Positions 1 through 11,478 of a stretch of 64,000 bases of DNA are shown here, piece by piece; position 1 is the stretch's first letter; each line of letters begins with the position of its first letter. The stretch is from Malus domestica (Eukaryota; Streptophyta; Magnoliopsida; Rosales; Rosaceae), in the NCBI RefSeq assembly GCF_042453785.1, contig NC_091669.1, positions 32,009,001 to 32,073,000 on the forward strand, read 5' to 3'. The notes beneath the pieces are model-generated. The model made no database searches, had not been told where the DNA came from, and saw only the letters and a list, made by a program, of their open reading frames with translations. The position numbers and the translations under genes are program-made.

Positions 1-43
1 TTTCGCTCTTGATATCCCTTCCAGGCACATAATTCATGCCTTA

Positions 44-317
44 GGCCTCGTTTGGTCATTAGTATTGGATTGGAATTGAGAATCCTCTAAATTCAAGGCA
101 TTTTGAAGGTAGAGGAGAATGAATTTTCACCTTGAGGGGATTAGGCATGCAGGAAGCTTCTCTCTTCTAATCCTACCGTTTTGGAGGGGATTGGAATGGA
201 TAAGTTTTCTACTAAGCAATCCATCTTCTACCTCCAAGTTGGACCTTCCATTTCTTCCTTAAACAAACGTTGAAAATAGTACCTTGGTCCAATACAATCC
301 TTTATACCAAACGAGGC
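44..317. repeat. MITE with 12-bp terminal inverted repeats
   Basis: The stretch opens with GCCTCGTTTGGT and closes with its exact reverse complement ACCAAACGAGGC, about 270 bp apart. It has no coding capacity. It lies in the intron just upstream of the SINA-like exon that starts at 372. I could not fix a target-site duplication, so the superfamily is left open. Confidence 0.75.
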
Positions 318-371
318 TTTTTAAGTTAATTAATCAAACCTCTAACTTTTAAATGCTTTTCTGGAATTCAG

Positions 372-1058
372 TGTGAAAACGGGCATATAGCTTGCTCCTC
401 TTGCTGCACCAAGAGTAAAAATAAATGTCCCACCTGCTCCTGGCCCATTGGTTATAATCGTTGCCGAGCCATTGAGAACGTTCTGGAAGCAATAAGAGTT
501 TCATGTCAAAACATCAAGCATGGCTGCAAAGAGTCGATGACTTACAACAAGAAAAATGAACATGAAAAGGCATGTATATTTTCACCTTGTTCATGCCCCC
601 AGTCAGGATGCAACTTTGTCTCTCCAAGCAAGCAGTTGTACCAACACTTCAGCAGTAATCATGTAAACTCTGCAACGCGCTTCCGGTACAACTGTGTTTT
701 TTCCATCACGTTATTTCACAGGGAAAAATCCCATACTCTTCAAGAACAGAACGATGGCACATTATTTATCCTCGACAACGTGGAAGAAAGTCTTGGAAAT
801 ATAGTGTCGATTAGTTGTATTCAACCCAGCTTCATGGGAGGCTTCTACTATGATCTTCTTGCTCGAACCAAGAATGGAAAGGGAAGTAGTCTCAGACTTC
901 AGTCTTTCGCAAAGAGCATTCCTGGCCAGGTTAGCAACCCTTCTTCGACAGATCACTTGATAATCCCATGTGGTTTTTTCGAAAATGGTGGCAGCCTCAA
1001 GATGGATCTCCGCATATGGCATAAAGGTAAGCCCCCCCTCAAACTTACTATGGCCTAA
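372..1058 (+). CDS. SINA-like E3 ubiquitin ligase, 3' exon (partial gene)
   Basis: This exon encodes the second half of a RING finger and the SINA substrate-binding/TRAF-like region, typical of plant SINA-like ubiquitin ligases that pair with an E2 and dimerise. A splice acceptor AG lies at 370-371. The frame then opens with C-x-N-G-H-x-x-C-x-x-C and C-P-x-C (RING), followed by the SIAH-type zinc-finger cysteines and histidines (HEKACIF, CSCP, QHFSSNHV) and a TRAF-like beta-rich tail. The first half of the RING must lie in an exon left of this one, probably outside the window. The frame stays open to a stop at 1056-1058, but a donor-like GTAAGC follows 1026, so the true end could be a further splice. 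It is related to the domain at 15775-16401, which lacks the RING. Confidence 0.85.
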   Translation, partial: CENGHIACSSCCTKSKNKCPTCSWPIGYNRCRAIENVLEAIRVSCQNIKHGCKESMTYNKKNEHEKACIFSPCSCPQSGCNFVSPSKQLYQHFSSNHVNSATRFRYNCVFSITLFHREKSHTLQEQNDGTLFILDNVEESLGNIVSISCIQPSFMGGFYYDLLARTKNGKGSSLRLQSFAKSIPGQVSNPSSTDHLIIPCGFFENGGSLKMDLRIWHKGKPPLKLTMA

Positions 1059-2344
1059 TCCGCCCCATACCAAAGGCTGTCGTATAAAATGAATAGCATG
1101 GTTTTACTTAAACCATTGGTCGTAAGGGCGTATCCTCAAAATACCGATATCACTCTGAACTGTTGGATCCGCTGTTTTTAATGTTTCTAAATGTTACTGA
1201 AGATGGCCTTTTCTTCTTATGGACTTCATTTCTTGTTACTGACTGTGCCCGCGGTCACACCCACACCCACACCCACACCCACCGGTTATGCCTCTCGATA
1301 TGTACATGCATGCAATAAGTCGCTGAGTTGTTGGTTCTTTTCTGTATTATTTTTCGGTTCTGTGAATCTGTGATTAGGACCAGCAGCAGTATGCCTGAAA
1401 ACCATGTCCCATGTAAAAAAGAACCGATGAAGTAGAAATCCGGACAACAGAAACAAAGCACCATTGTTTGTATTAAGATTGAAGATAAATATGGTTGAGA
1501 ATTGGTTATGTTTTATTTATTTTTTGGGTAAAAAAAATTCTTTTTATTCCCATCTAATGATATATAATGATATATTTACATTAGAAGGCCGGGGAATAAA
1601 TTAGTTTCAAATGCGTTATTTGCTAGATTCGAACTTATGATTTTTTACCTGAAAGTGGAAAAATGGGTTGAAATTCCTTAAATGCGGGTGGATAAAAGCC
1701 TCTTGTTCCTTTAGTTTAATTTGGTAATGTGCTCCATTGATTACCACTTAGATTTCAGTGTTGTGTAACCATTATCAAATTTCGAACTCGAGATGCATGA
1801 GTAAAAATCTGACATGCTATCTATTAAGATATTAAACTATGTGCCTTTAATTTCTTATTCTTTATTAATGGAATAGAAAGGGAATCTGAAAGTCTTGGGA
1901 TGAGTACTAGTTTAATTTTCACTCATATAACATACAAAAATATCTTACACATGCACTTATATAAACAAATAAAATGTGAACACCGGATGTAGGATTTAGT
2001 GAAGCAAAACTCACCGCTCGAAAAGTCCTCGAGCTTCCAACTAAGACAAACACTAAGAGAAATGAGTATAGGAAGACTTACAGAACTCATCAACTAGACA
2101 CATATACTAGTAGGCGGTTATGCCTTTGCACTTTATTACTTGATCTCTCTTCAATTTTCGAGTGGAAGTGGTACAACAATTAACATGGCCATCGATTACT
2201 TTCTTGTTGAGCTTTTTAAGATACTAACACGATTAAGAATAATATGAAATGTAATGATTTTCAAAAATCAACCAATTACACTAATAACAAGGCATATTTT
2301 CATAATTGATTTCAATTTTTTTTTTGAATAAACGATATTGTCTA
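1059..2344. other. Intergenic stretch with a CACACC microsatellite
   Basis: No coding signature was seen on either strand. A short (CACACC)n-type microsatellite lies at about 1255-1282. The rest is AT-rich spacer and 3' flank of the SINA-like gene. Confidence 0.6.
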
Positions 2345-2348
2345 CACT

Positions 2349-2485
2349 AAGAGAGATGAATAACTTAGCCTCACAATAGGTTAGCAATAATTAGGTTAAA
2401 AATTGTCTTTGGTGAGAATCGAATCTAAGACCTCTTACTTTCAAGTGAAAAAGAAAACCACTAGATAGTAGTACTAAGTGGCCGT
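2349..2485 (-). mobile_element. SINE-like element, family with tRNA-type B box
   Basis: Read on the minus strand, this matches related copies at about 28345-28480, 57627-57760 and 62982-63090. A variable 5' part with 'tagtactatc..tagtggt' is followed by 'cttacttgtaag'-like text, a B-box-like GGTTCGATTCTC or GATTCGATTCTC motif and a tail ending in 'cctcacaatagg'. Four dispersed copies plus polymerase III box-like motifs support a tRNA-derived SINE family. No clear target-site duplication was found here. Confidence 0.5.
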
Positions 2486-2617
2486 AGTTGATTTCGAATC
2501 AAAGCCAAATAAAAAAAAAACATGAAAAATATGATTTTCACTTAAAAACACATGCAGCCGATTAGCACATAAAGGTCTATGTGCTTGCAGATTGTTCTCT
2601 CTCAGTGGCAATATTCG

Positions 2618-2734
2618 CAAGTGACCATTTACCATAGTGGTGGAAATGTGTTGAGCCCTTGCATGATGACGTGGGTTCAAATCCCGTTGGTGGCTAATCT
2701 AACAAAATCTATCGTTTGACAAAAAAAAAAAAAA
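2618..2734 (+). mobile_element. SINE (117 bp) with 14-bp target-site duplication
   Basis: The element is flanked by perfect direct repeats AGTGGCAATATTCG at 2604-2617 and 2735-2748. It has an A-box-like TAGTGGTGGAAATGTG, a B-box-like GGGTTCAAATCCC and ends in a run of about 15 A. These are the hallmarks of a tRNA-derived SINE mobilised by an L1-type LINE. 5'-truncated relatives with the same 3' end (ATCGTTTGAC-A(n)) occur near 19328-19416 and 25322-25408. Confidence 0.88.
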
Positions 2735-2748
2735 AGTGGCAATATTCG

Positions 2749-3149
2749 TCTTTGAATTAAAAATTTTGTTGATTTTTATTTTATTTTTTGAACAAAAGGG
2801 GTGGGGATGCAACACGAGGACTTTCAGCCTTTCAGGAGGTCACTTATTCTAGTAGTATTTGCCTAAACTCGCTTAATTTCAAAGTTTTAATGGGATCCAA
2901 TGCATGTGAGTTGGTATGATTGGATCCTATAAATTTGTTAATTTAGATCATTGAATATAACAAAACATTTACAATTGGTCTTGGTGGTTATGTAAAACAA
3001 ATTTGTTAGTTAGATAATGGCACATGTGGATCCCACATGGCTCGTATAATTGGATATATGGGACCCACATGTGGCCGTATCATCAAACTAACGAAATTTC
3101 ATACATAAAACTTTTTTTTTTGAAAAATAGTACGGAAGTTCCCTACACG
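2749..3149. other. Spacer, nothing recognised
   Basis: AT-rich sequence between the SINE and the L1 remnant. I see no gene, RNA or repeat boundary in it. Confidence 0.5.
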
Positions 3150-4575
3150 AAGTGGTTCCATTTGGCACGTACTTGTGAGGAGGTAACAGGAAATGAACCG
3201 AGGGGGTCTTCTTTGGGACCTGAAACAAAATTCTTGTGGAAAGCTTCATGGAGGGCTTGTGTACTAGGAAAAAGTTAAAATTTGTGTATGACGGAGTTAT
3301 ATGGATGCATTACCAACAAGGGCGAATCTGTTAAAATGGAGATTCATCACGGATGCCTCATGTATGTTTTGTGAAATTTGTCACATTTTATTCATGAAAT
3401 GGGTTGGTATTAGGCTAGATACAGCTAAATAATTCTATTAGATCTAATGTACTTATTAGACCTTGTGTCAGAATTGAGAAGTTTAATAGCTCGAAACTTC
3501 AGTATTATCTTATTTATTACCTATGTCTACTATTTAGGTAGAATACTGTCATCCATTATTACCAAGAAACTGAAAGAAACCTTAGAAACCTTAGAAACCT
3601 TAGAAACCTTAGATACGGAAGAAATGGGGGAAAGTGAGAAAGAAACAGATGTAGAAATAGAAACAACTTTTTAAACGAAGGGGACTAGACAAGACATGAA
3701 CAAGAGGGATAAGATCCTTCCCCTTCCCTATTTTCGGACTCACGCAATGGCTAGGGAGAGCTTTGATATGGTTTTGATGCTCATTTGGAGTATTTGGTAG
3801 GAACACAACTCCTTTTATTGGAGTGGAGTCTCACAGCAGCCAATGGATATCCATCGTAGCATTCAAGCTTGGTCGCATAAATACAAAAAATGGCACGGAA
3901 AGAAAATGGCAATAAAGCAAGTTACTGCAAAGAAGTGGAAGAAGCCTGAGGTTGGGGGGTTGAAATGCAATTTCGATGGGGCGTTGGAGGAAAATGGCGA
4001 AACAGGAGGAGTGGGCGTGGTGTTCAGAGATGAAATGGGAGAGTTTGTGGCAGCGATGGCACTCAAGCAAGCTGGAGTTTCTTCGCCTTTGATGGCTGAG
4101 ATGATGGCAGCTCGTTCAACAGTAATGTTTGCACGAGATGTGCATGCCGCATCAGTGGAGTTCGAAGGAGATGCATAGTTGGTTCTTACGGCGCTACAAC
4201 GTAATACAGAGGATGATATGTCTCCTTTGGATATTTGGTGAATGATGCTCGACACAACTTGCGTTCGATTCCCCACATAAGGCTGACTTTTACTAAAAGG
4301 GAGGCTAACAAGATTGCACACGGATTGGCTAGATTGGGTTTATTTTTGGATTAACAAATGGTGTGGTTTAAGGAACCTCTTGATGTAATCACTGATCTTA
4401 TGTTCAAGGATAGCATAGCTTTGTAATTTTCTTAGTGTGAGACATTATTTTTTCTTTCGACCGGATTGAAGTTCCCAGCAAAATTTTTATTGAAATCCTT
4501 TAATACACTATATTCTCTTTTTGTACGCTTATATCATTATCGAATCAATGAATACCCTATTTTCTCTCAAAAAAT
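3150..4575 (+). pseudogene. Decayed L1-type LINE 3' end (zf-RVT and RNase H)
   Basis: Pieces of the plant L1 ORF2 C-terminus appear in order across several frames. About 3190-3420 shows the zinc-binding reverse-transcriptase tail (KICV..MDALPTRANLLKWRF, then C-x-x-C-type cysteines). About 3700-3830 gives the linker (ARESFDMVLMLIWSIW). 3900-4178 is an RNase H-like domain with the acidic residues in place (CNFDGA, MAEMMAAR, FEGDA). About 4320-4432 gives the usual C-terminal end (HGLARLGLFLD..). Stops and frameshifts break it throughout. A 9-bp tandem repeat (GAAACCTTA, 4 copies, about 3576-3611) lies inside an unaligned insert at 3430-3665. The 3' end is poorly defined near 4575. Confidence 0.8.
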
Positions 4576-4785
4576 AATACGGTAGTTAACTGTAAGAACC
4601 AATTGTCTACCTTTTTATTCAATTCAAGGATCTAAATTAACCAGTTTTTATTTTAAAGACAAAATCTAAAAAGCAAATATCATTCTGTTAAAGGAAAGAA
4701 AAAAAAAAAGAATAAAAAGAAGACTAGTTACTCACCTGCTAAATGTGAAAGGAAAACGAAACTCCATAGCGAAAATCCAGTTTGT

Positions 4786-6776
4786 TTCTTTCTCGTTCGA
4801 TTCCCACTGGCATTCAGCAATCTCTCGTTACTTTCTCGAAACCCTAGCTTTTTTGAATTCTCCTTCCCAGTTCGCCCCTTGACCTCAACCGCAGGCTGCA
4901 AATCTCCGAAAATCTCCGAAAATAGTACGGCTTCTCAAACTCCGCAAAATTTTATTACGTATTGATTGTGTGTGTGATGATTTTGGGTTCGTTACTTATT
5001 GATGAATGTATAATTGCAGTTTTTGCAATGGAATGAGACCCAGAAAAGCACTTCTGGTAACCCTCATGCATTTGGGCACGCACTGTTTGGATAGTTTGAT
5101 TGATATGTGAATTCAATTGTTTGATGTAGTTAGATTAAGCGGAAAGAGAATTTATAATGATTAGAGATTGAAATCTGATTACTTTGAGCGATGGGTTTTG
5201 ATGGGGTTTACGTACCTCTTGCTATACCACTGATTTCTGAATTGAAGCATCCTATATTCTGTAAAGTTTCAATTTTGAATTTTTGAAAGAAATCTAAGAG
5301 TTGTGATTACGTTATAGAAACAAAGGGAAAACAATATCGCAATGCGTAACTTTGAAAACCATAAGGTGCCTAGAAAAAGAGAAAAAAAGGTTTGATATTT
5401 ATAATGTTAAACACTTGAGGAATCTTGTTTATTTCCTTTTAAGAGTTTAATTCTCGGTGGCTGAGGTTGCTGTTTAGTTTTCGCTGATCGAACTGTTTCT
5501 AGAGCCTCGGACTTATTACTGAAGAGCGTTATGGCTACTTATAGTTTGCTGTTTAGTTAGCGTTGAACTGCTGTCTGTTGAAGCACAATGGCTGCTTATC
5601 GTATGGTGAATCATGGTGCTTTATAAGAAAGACATATATTCCATTCAGCAAAGAATGGGTTGATAGATTTTCGAACAAACTTATCGTTTGCATAGCCCTA
5701 GGGTCTGGCTGGGCTGCAATGCAGTGTAGTGGTAGTTCTCAGGAATCAATTGGTCCTTGCTTCGTGTCTTGCTTATTCATAATTATGAAATGATTGGTAG
5801 AGCTGCTGCTTATGGAAACATGTTGTGGGGGTGGAGCAGAGTAATGCATAAATGATGTAGGAACAATTTTTTATTGTGCATATTCAAGACCCACAATTCT
5901 TGCACCTAAACTTAAAACACAGCACAATACTTGTAAAAGCAGCCTATTTCACATAGTGTATGATGTCTCTGGCCAACTACCTACCATGTATGAAACCTTC
6001 TGGAAGTAGAACTAATAACTCAGGTACTCACAAACTTAGACACAGAGAGACATACATGCATGTAGTTTTTTATAAGGTGCATCCAAATCTTTGTGGAAAG
6101 TGACCCGTTATATGGGATAACTGAGATTACCTACTAAATGTAACATTTTTTTAAATTTAAATACTCAACATTTTTATATTTAGGGTTAATAGTAGTAGCA
6201 AATTCAGGACATTTTTTTAACAAAGGCATGGACAAAAACGTAAATCTAGAATGAAAGTTGTGACTTAATCTAAATGTTTGTGACCTAAACTAAATGAATA
6301 CATTAAACTTAAGTGGTCCAAGCTATGAAGCACAGATACAGGTACAGGGACAGGGACGGCGCTACAATACGATTCGACTTTCAGAGCTCCTAAGAAAGAC
6401 AAGGGCAAGAATGAAAGCAGAGCAGGTCAAACCCGCTGCGTATTGGAAGTAGCTGTTTCATGATTCGTGAGTCGACGCGAATCGGTGGAGAATCGGAAAT
6501 GTCGCCGTACCCGGATGTGATGAATCACTGCTTCATATGGTCCAACTGAAAAAAAAGTGGCAACTACTGTTTTGTCCACAAAAGAAAGCAACTTAGTATT
6601 CAGTTGAAATTTTCTGTGTATTGGTTTGCCTATAAAAGAAACACATTTACCGCTGTACCATTTTCTTTTGTTCTTATTGTATTAGTTTTCCTATATAGAA
6701 GATCTTCACTAGCTCAAATTGCTGGCTTGCTTGTTTTATTTTATTTTATGCTTCTTTTCTAAATCCAAATCCCCAG
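4786..6776 (+). promoter_or_regulatory. Probable promoter, 5' leader and leader introns of the HMG-box gene
   Basis: A pyrimidine-rich stretch with the AAACCCTAG motif (4839-4847) common in plant 5' leaders begins near 4786. No convincing coding exon was found between it and the exon starting at 6777. A GC-richer patch at about 6340-6540 has no recognisable product. I infer that the leader is spliced and that translation starts at 6798. Exact leader exons cannot be drawn from sequence alone. Confidence 0.4.
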
Positions 6777-6797
6777 GTGCCAAGTGAAGGAGATGTT

Positions 6798-8397
6798 ATG
6801 ATGGTAAGTGCTGAAGAAAATGTTGTGTTACAAGGGAAGACCAAATGGAAGAAGAAGAAGCAAGTTACCACTCCTCGTCCTGCATGCTCATGGGTGTATT
6901 TTAGGTAACAATCAGTTTCTGTAACTTAAATTCCTTTCATATTACTGTATGCCTTCTTCTCCACATATTGATGGCAAATGTCGAAACCAACTTTTATAGT
7001 CGGGATTTCATCAAGGAATACAGCGCTTCCCATCCTGAATCCTCTGGCCTTAAAGCTGTGAGTCTCATTCTCTTTACTCTCCAAATGTTTGGCAGCGCCT
7101 AATCTACTTTCATAGTGCAATTAAAATATATTTAGAAATCATGACCTTTTATTTCAGGCCACGAAGGCAGCTTCAGATGCATGGAAGTCTATGAGCCTTG
7201 ATGAGAAAGAAAAATACACAAGGCGTGCTCGTGAAGTGTGGGATAACTACTTGAGTGCAGCTCCAACCCGCACCCCTAAGCCAAGAAAACAGGTATCTTT
7301 TGTTTTCTTGTGACAGTTGTTTATTTGTTCTTTGGACCGGCTGAATCTTTAGCTTTGACAATGCAGGCTACACTAGTCACAAGATGTTCTCCTGGCCGCT
7401 TATTCAATGTGATACAACGTCTGACAAATGAACAGAAGGCTGCAGTGAAAAGCATGGGATTTGGGAGCCTTCTTGACCTCAGATGCCGAACTCTCCGCCG
7501 CAGCTTGTGTCTTTGGCTCCTGGAGAGGTTTAACACTACACGACGTAGCTTGGAGATTTGTGGTGAGCGTATTCCTATAACACCAAAAAATGTGGAGCTT
7601 GTGATGGGATTAGCAGCTAGTGGGAAGGATGTGGTAAACTCAGGGTCTGATGACTTGATTGCGGATTTGCGGCACGGTTATGATGCTACAAATCATGGTA
7701 TTTCAGTCAGACTCCTAGAGGAGAGGTTGGCAGAACCTGAAGCAGGAGAGGAATTTAAGAGATCGTTTGTCCTCTATGCACTGGGCACGCTTTTGTCCCC
7801 AACAGCAAGGCTGGATGTTAGCCCTTCATTCCTTCACTTTTTGACAAATATGGATGTTGTCCATCAGTACAATTGGGGGAAATTCTTACTTGACCGGCTA
7901 GTTTGCGAGGTATCTCGTTTTCGTCAAGGGAAGCAACGTGCGGTGGGTGGCTGTCTTTTGTTTCTCCAGGTAAAATACTCCTAAAATTGAATTCATCTTA
8001 GTTATTGGTACAAACCAAACAGTATTTTCTGAAATCTTATGTTTTCTCAGCTCTTTTATTATGAAAGCATCTCTGTTGAGGAGAATGGTGCATTGGCCCC
8101 TGCCCTTGTTCCATCCTTATCTTCATGGGGTGAGGACGAGATTACTGAAAGGGAGAAGCGGGAAAGAGAGCTTGGTGGCTATGGATGCGGGGAGGTACAT
8201 TTACATTTGGAAAGTTTGATACAAAGCCATATATTGAGTTCTCAATGCTTGTTGCTCCTTTGCAGGTGGTGTGTAAGGAGAGGTGTCTTGATCTGGATTC
8301 TTGTGAGTTTATGGGCCAATTGGATCGGCCACCACCAGCATGCAGTACAATTCATGGGGTTGAGGATGATACTCTCCTTGAGCATAAGGAGAACAAG
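6798..8397 (+). CDS. HMG-box protein with plant-mobile-domain/DUF1985-like region
   Basis: Six exons fit with GT-AG borders: 6777-6904 (coding from ATG 6798), 7000-7057, 7158-7292, 7367-7969, 8051-8194 and 8266-8397. They give 393 codons in one frame. Residues 14-22 are a lysine-rich stretch. Residues about 27-90 form an HMG box (RPACSWVYF, then DFIKEYSASHP, DAWKSMS and DEKEKYTRRA), a fold that bends DNA. Residues about 105-300 resemble the DUF1985/plant-mobile-domain type region of plant proteins and transposon-derived genes (SLCLWLLERFN, then IPITPKNVELVMGL). That second assignment rests on motif resemblance only. The start is the first of two adjacent ATGs after a phase-0 acceptor. The last exon ends in phase 0 at a GTAATG donor. 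If the donor is not used, the frame runs on to a stop at 8563-8565 through a hydrophobic tail. If it is used, the exon at 15775 is the best continuation. A nuclear role is likely from the HMG box. Confidence 0.75.
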
Positions 8398-8824
8398 GTA
8401 ATGATGGATAGATTATGCTTGTTGTCCAACAATGGGGTTGGGCATGATGCTCTCCTTGTTGGGCTTATTTTCCTTGGTTTGGTTGGTTGGTTAGCTGTGG
8501 TGATTGGTTTCTCCTTTCTCATGTCTGTCTTTTGGCTTTTTTGCATTAGCTGCTCTAGCAGGTAGGTTTGTTTTTTGCTACCCCTTTGTTGTTGTTCTTT
8601 TGTTCTTGCTTCCTGGGTTTGCCTTGTCCCCGAGTCTCTTAATGAATTCATGTACTTACCAAAATAAAAACTCTTTCTTCTGTTGTAATTGTTTACCAAC
8701 ATATCTTCCCTCGACAGATTATGAACCCGCAAAAACTCATACTTGTTTTTGGGACTGCCTCTTAATGAGGTTTCTCATTTTCATTTTGTTGTTGCACCAT
8801 CTGGTAATTCACTTATTAACTGTA

Positions 8825-8943
8825 CAACAACAACAAAGCCTTAATCCCACTAAGCGTGGTCGGTTGTATGAATCCTAGAACGGCACTGCGCTGGTTTTTG
8901 CGCCAAGTCTTCTCTTAGAACGCCACTGCGCTCAATTAATACT
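8825..8943 (-). mobile_element. 119-bp RTE LINE 3'-end insertion with 13-bp target-site duplication
   Basis: Flanking direct repeats CTTATTAACTGTA lie at 8812-8824 and 8944-8956. The insert starts with (ACA)n, the reverse complement of the (TTG)n tail seen on the RTE LINE at 15260-15280. It continues with the same conserved 3'-terminal sequence (AAGCCTTAATCCCACTAAG..). Only the last part of the LINE is present, so it is severely 5'-truncated or a SINE using the RTE tail. Internally the motif AGAACGGCACTGCGCT recurs about 41 bp later with one change. Confidence 0.88.
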
Positions 8944-9134
8944 CTTATTAACTGTAGGGAAAGAAAATGACATAAATATTTACAATGTGCTTATGTAGAG
9001 CAGAATGGTGAAATTACTTAAGAGGAGGTCATAAATTCACTGCTTTTTCACTTATTCCTTACATATTCCATGTCTACTCTTGGATATGATGATTTTGTTT
9101 GTTTGTCATTTTTAAGCTTTTGTAGTATTTTCCC

Positions 9135-11215
9135 AGTGTGTGTGGGATAGAGAGGGGGAAGCTAACCAAATGTGGGATTCCATGGCTAGTTGTATTCGAA
9201 AAGTAGCAAAAGAGGTATTAGGAGAGTCCAAGGGCTTTGCCCCACACCAAAAGGAATCTTGGTGGTGGAATGAGGTACAAACAAAGGTGAAGGCTAAGAA
9301 GGAATGTTGTAAAGCCTTATACAAGGATAGGACCGATGAAAATGGTGAAAGGTATAGAAAAGCGAAGCAAGAGGCGAAGAAAGCTGTGAGAGAAGCTAAG
9401 TTAGCGGCTTATGACGATATGTATAAGCGACTAGATACCAAAGAAGGAGAGTTGGATATCTATAAACTAGCTAGAGCAAGGGAAAAGAAGACAAGGGACC
9501 TAAACCAAGTGAGGTGCATCAAGGATGAGGATGGAAAGGTTCTTGCTACAGAGAACGCGGTTAAAGACAGATGGAAAGGTTATTTTCATAATCTTTTCAA
9601 TGAAGGACATGAAAGGAGTGCTTCTTTAGGGGAGTTGAGTAACTCAGAAGAGTGTAGAAACTACTCTTTTTATCGTAGAATCCGGAAGGAAGAAGTGGTT
9701 GTAGCTTTGAAGAAGATGAAGCATAGAAAAGCAGTAGGCCCAGACGATATACCAATCGAAGTGTGGAAAGTTTTGGGAGAGATAGGTATAACATGGCTCA
9801 CTGACCTTTTCAATAGGATTTTGAAAACGAAGAAGATGCCAAATGAGTGGCGAACGAGCACTTTGGTGCCTATCTACAAGAATAAGGGCGATGTACAAAA
9901 TTGCATGAACTATAGGGGTATTAAGCTAATGAGTCATACAATGAAGCTCTGGGAGAGACTCATTGAGCATAGATTGAGGCAAGAGACACGGGTTTCGGAC
10001 AACCAATTCGGGTTCATGCTAGGGCGCTCAACCATGGAGGCAATCAAGAGACACGGGTTTCGGACAACCAATTCGGGTTCATGCCAGGGCGCTCAACCAT
10101 GGAGGCAATCTATCTCTTACGAAGATTGATGGAAAGATATAGAGATGAGAAAAAGGATTTACACATGGTCTTTATAGATTTGGAAAAAGCGTATGATAGG
10201 GTCCCAAGAGACATTCTTTGGAGGATTTTAGAGAAGAAAGGAGTACGAGTAGCATATATCCAAGCTATACAGGATATGTATGAAGGAGCAAAGACTGCCG
10301 TAAGAACTCATGAAGGACAAACCGAAAGCTTTCCCATAACTGTAGGATTACATCAAGGCTCATCCTTAAGTCCTTACCTTTTTGCGTTGGTAATGGATGA
10401 GTTAACAGGACATATTCAAGATGATATTCCTTGGTGTATGCTTTTCGCAGACGATATAGTGTTGATAGATGAAACTCAGGAAGGGGTAAATGCAAAGCTT
10501 AACCTTTGGAGAGACGTGTTGGAATCTAAAGGTCTTCGCCTAAGCCGATCAAAGACAGAATATATGGAGTGCAAGTTCAGTGCAAATGGAGGCCAAAACG
10601 AGTTAGGGGTGAGGATCGGAGATCAAGAAATACCAAAGAGCGACCGTTTTCGTTACCTAGGATCTATCTTGCAAAAGAACGGAGAATTAGATGGAGATCT
10701 TAACCATAGAATACAAGCTGGATGGATGAAGTGGAAGAGTGCATCCGGCGTGTTGTGTGACCGCCGTATGCCATTGAAGCTCAAGGGAAAATTTTATAGG
10801 ACGGCAATAAGGCCGGCGATGCTGTATGGCACAGAATGTTGGGCGGTGAAGCATCAACACGTACACAATGGGTGTAGCGGAGATGAGGATGCTTCGTTGG
10901 ATGTGTGGGCACACGAGAAAGGATAAGATTAGGAATGAGGATATCCGGGGTAAAGTAGGAGTAGCCGAAATTGAAGGAAAGATGAGAGAAAATCGGTTAC
11001 GGTGGTTTGGACATGTGCAAAGAAGGCCTACTGACGCTCCGATTAGAAGATGCGACTATGGGACAGAGGTTCAGGGCCGAAGGGGTAGAGGAAGACCTAG
11101 GAAAACTTTGGAAGAGACCCTAAGAAAAGACTTAGAGTACTTGGATCTAACGAAGGACATGAAACAGGACAGAACACAATGGCGTTCTAAGATTCATATA
11201 GCCGATCCCACTCAG
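9135..11215 (+). pseudogene. RTE-clade LINE reverse transcriptase, 5'-truncated and frameshifted
   Basis: The frame encodes the reverse transcriptase and C-terminal part of an RTE-type non-LTR retrotransposon. Motifs include the N-terminal RT region (KAVGPDDIPIEVWK), STLVPIYKNKGD, NYRGIKLMSH, the catalytic FADD box at 10444-10455, and a C-terminal HVQRRP/GRGRPRKT region. The endonuclease domain is missing. Two lesions break the frame. One is a 65-bp direct tandem duplication (9980-10044 and 10045-10109), which shifts the frame by +2. The other is a 2-bp loss near 10867, relative to the copy at 14890. A 14-bp repeat TGTAGTATTTTCCC directly precedes the element (9121-9134) and recurs after the tail at 15281-15294. 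Confidence 0.92.
9980..10109. repeat. 65-bp tandem duplication inside the LINE RT
   Basis: Two 65-bp units (9980-10044 and 10045-10109) differ at one visible position (CATGCTAGG versus CATGCCAGG). 65 is not a multiple of three. The reading frame before the repeat and the frame after it differ by exactly this shift, so the duplication alone accounts for the break. Confidence 0.93.
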
Positions 11216-11478
11216 TGACTTGGATTTTCCAAGTCTCCAACCGAGAAGTTTTCCTCACTCGGGAAATTAAGGGAACACTACCTCAACCTACATGCTCCAC
11301 TCACAAAACTTCAACATACAAGCTTCAACAAAAGAAAATTCAAAGAACTTAGCGAAGAAGGCTTTGGTGTATTTAACACAATACGTTGAAATGAAGGAAA
11401 GCTTATTTATTGATATCCCCGATAAGTTACAAATATGTACATATACTTGAGTCAAAATAAACAAACAAGAGGGAGCCT

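Noticed and set aside
8039-8565. Continuous coding through 8195-8265 without an intron
   Set aside because: The alternative frame GTFTFGKFDTKPYIEF is open, but joining it to the upstream exon needs a frameshift. A 71-bp GT-AG intron restores the phase on both sides, so I preferred it; transcript data could reverse this.
8504-8878. Hydrophobic 124-codon ORF
   Set aside because: It lies in the presumed intron, overlaps an RTE tail insertion and has no family pattern.
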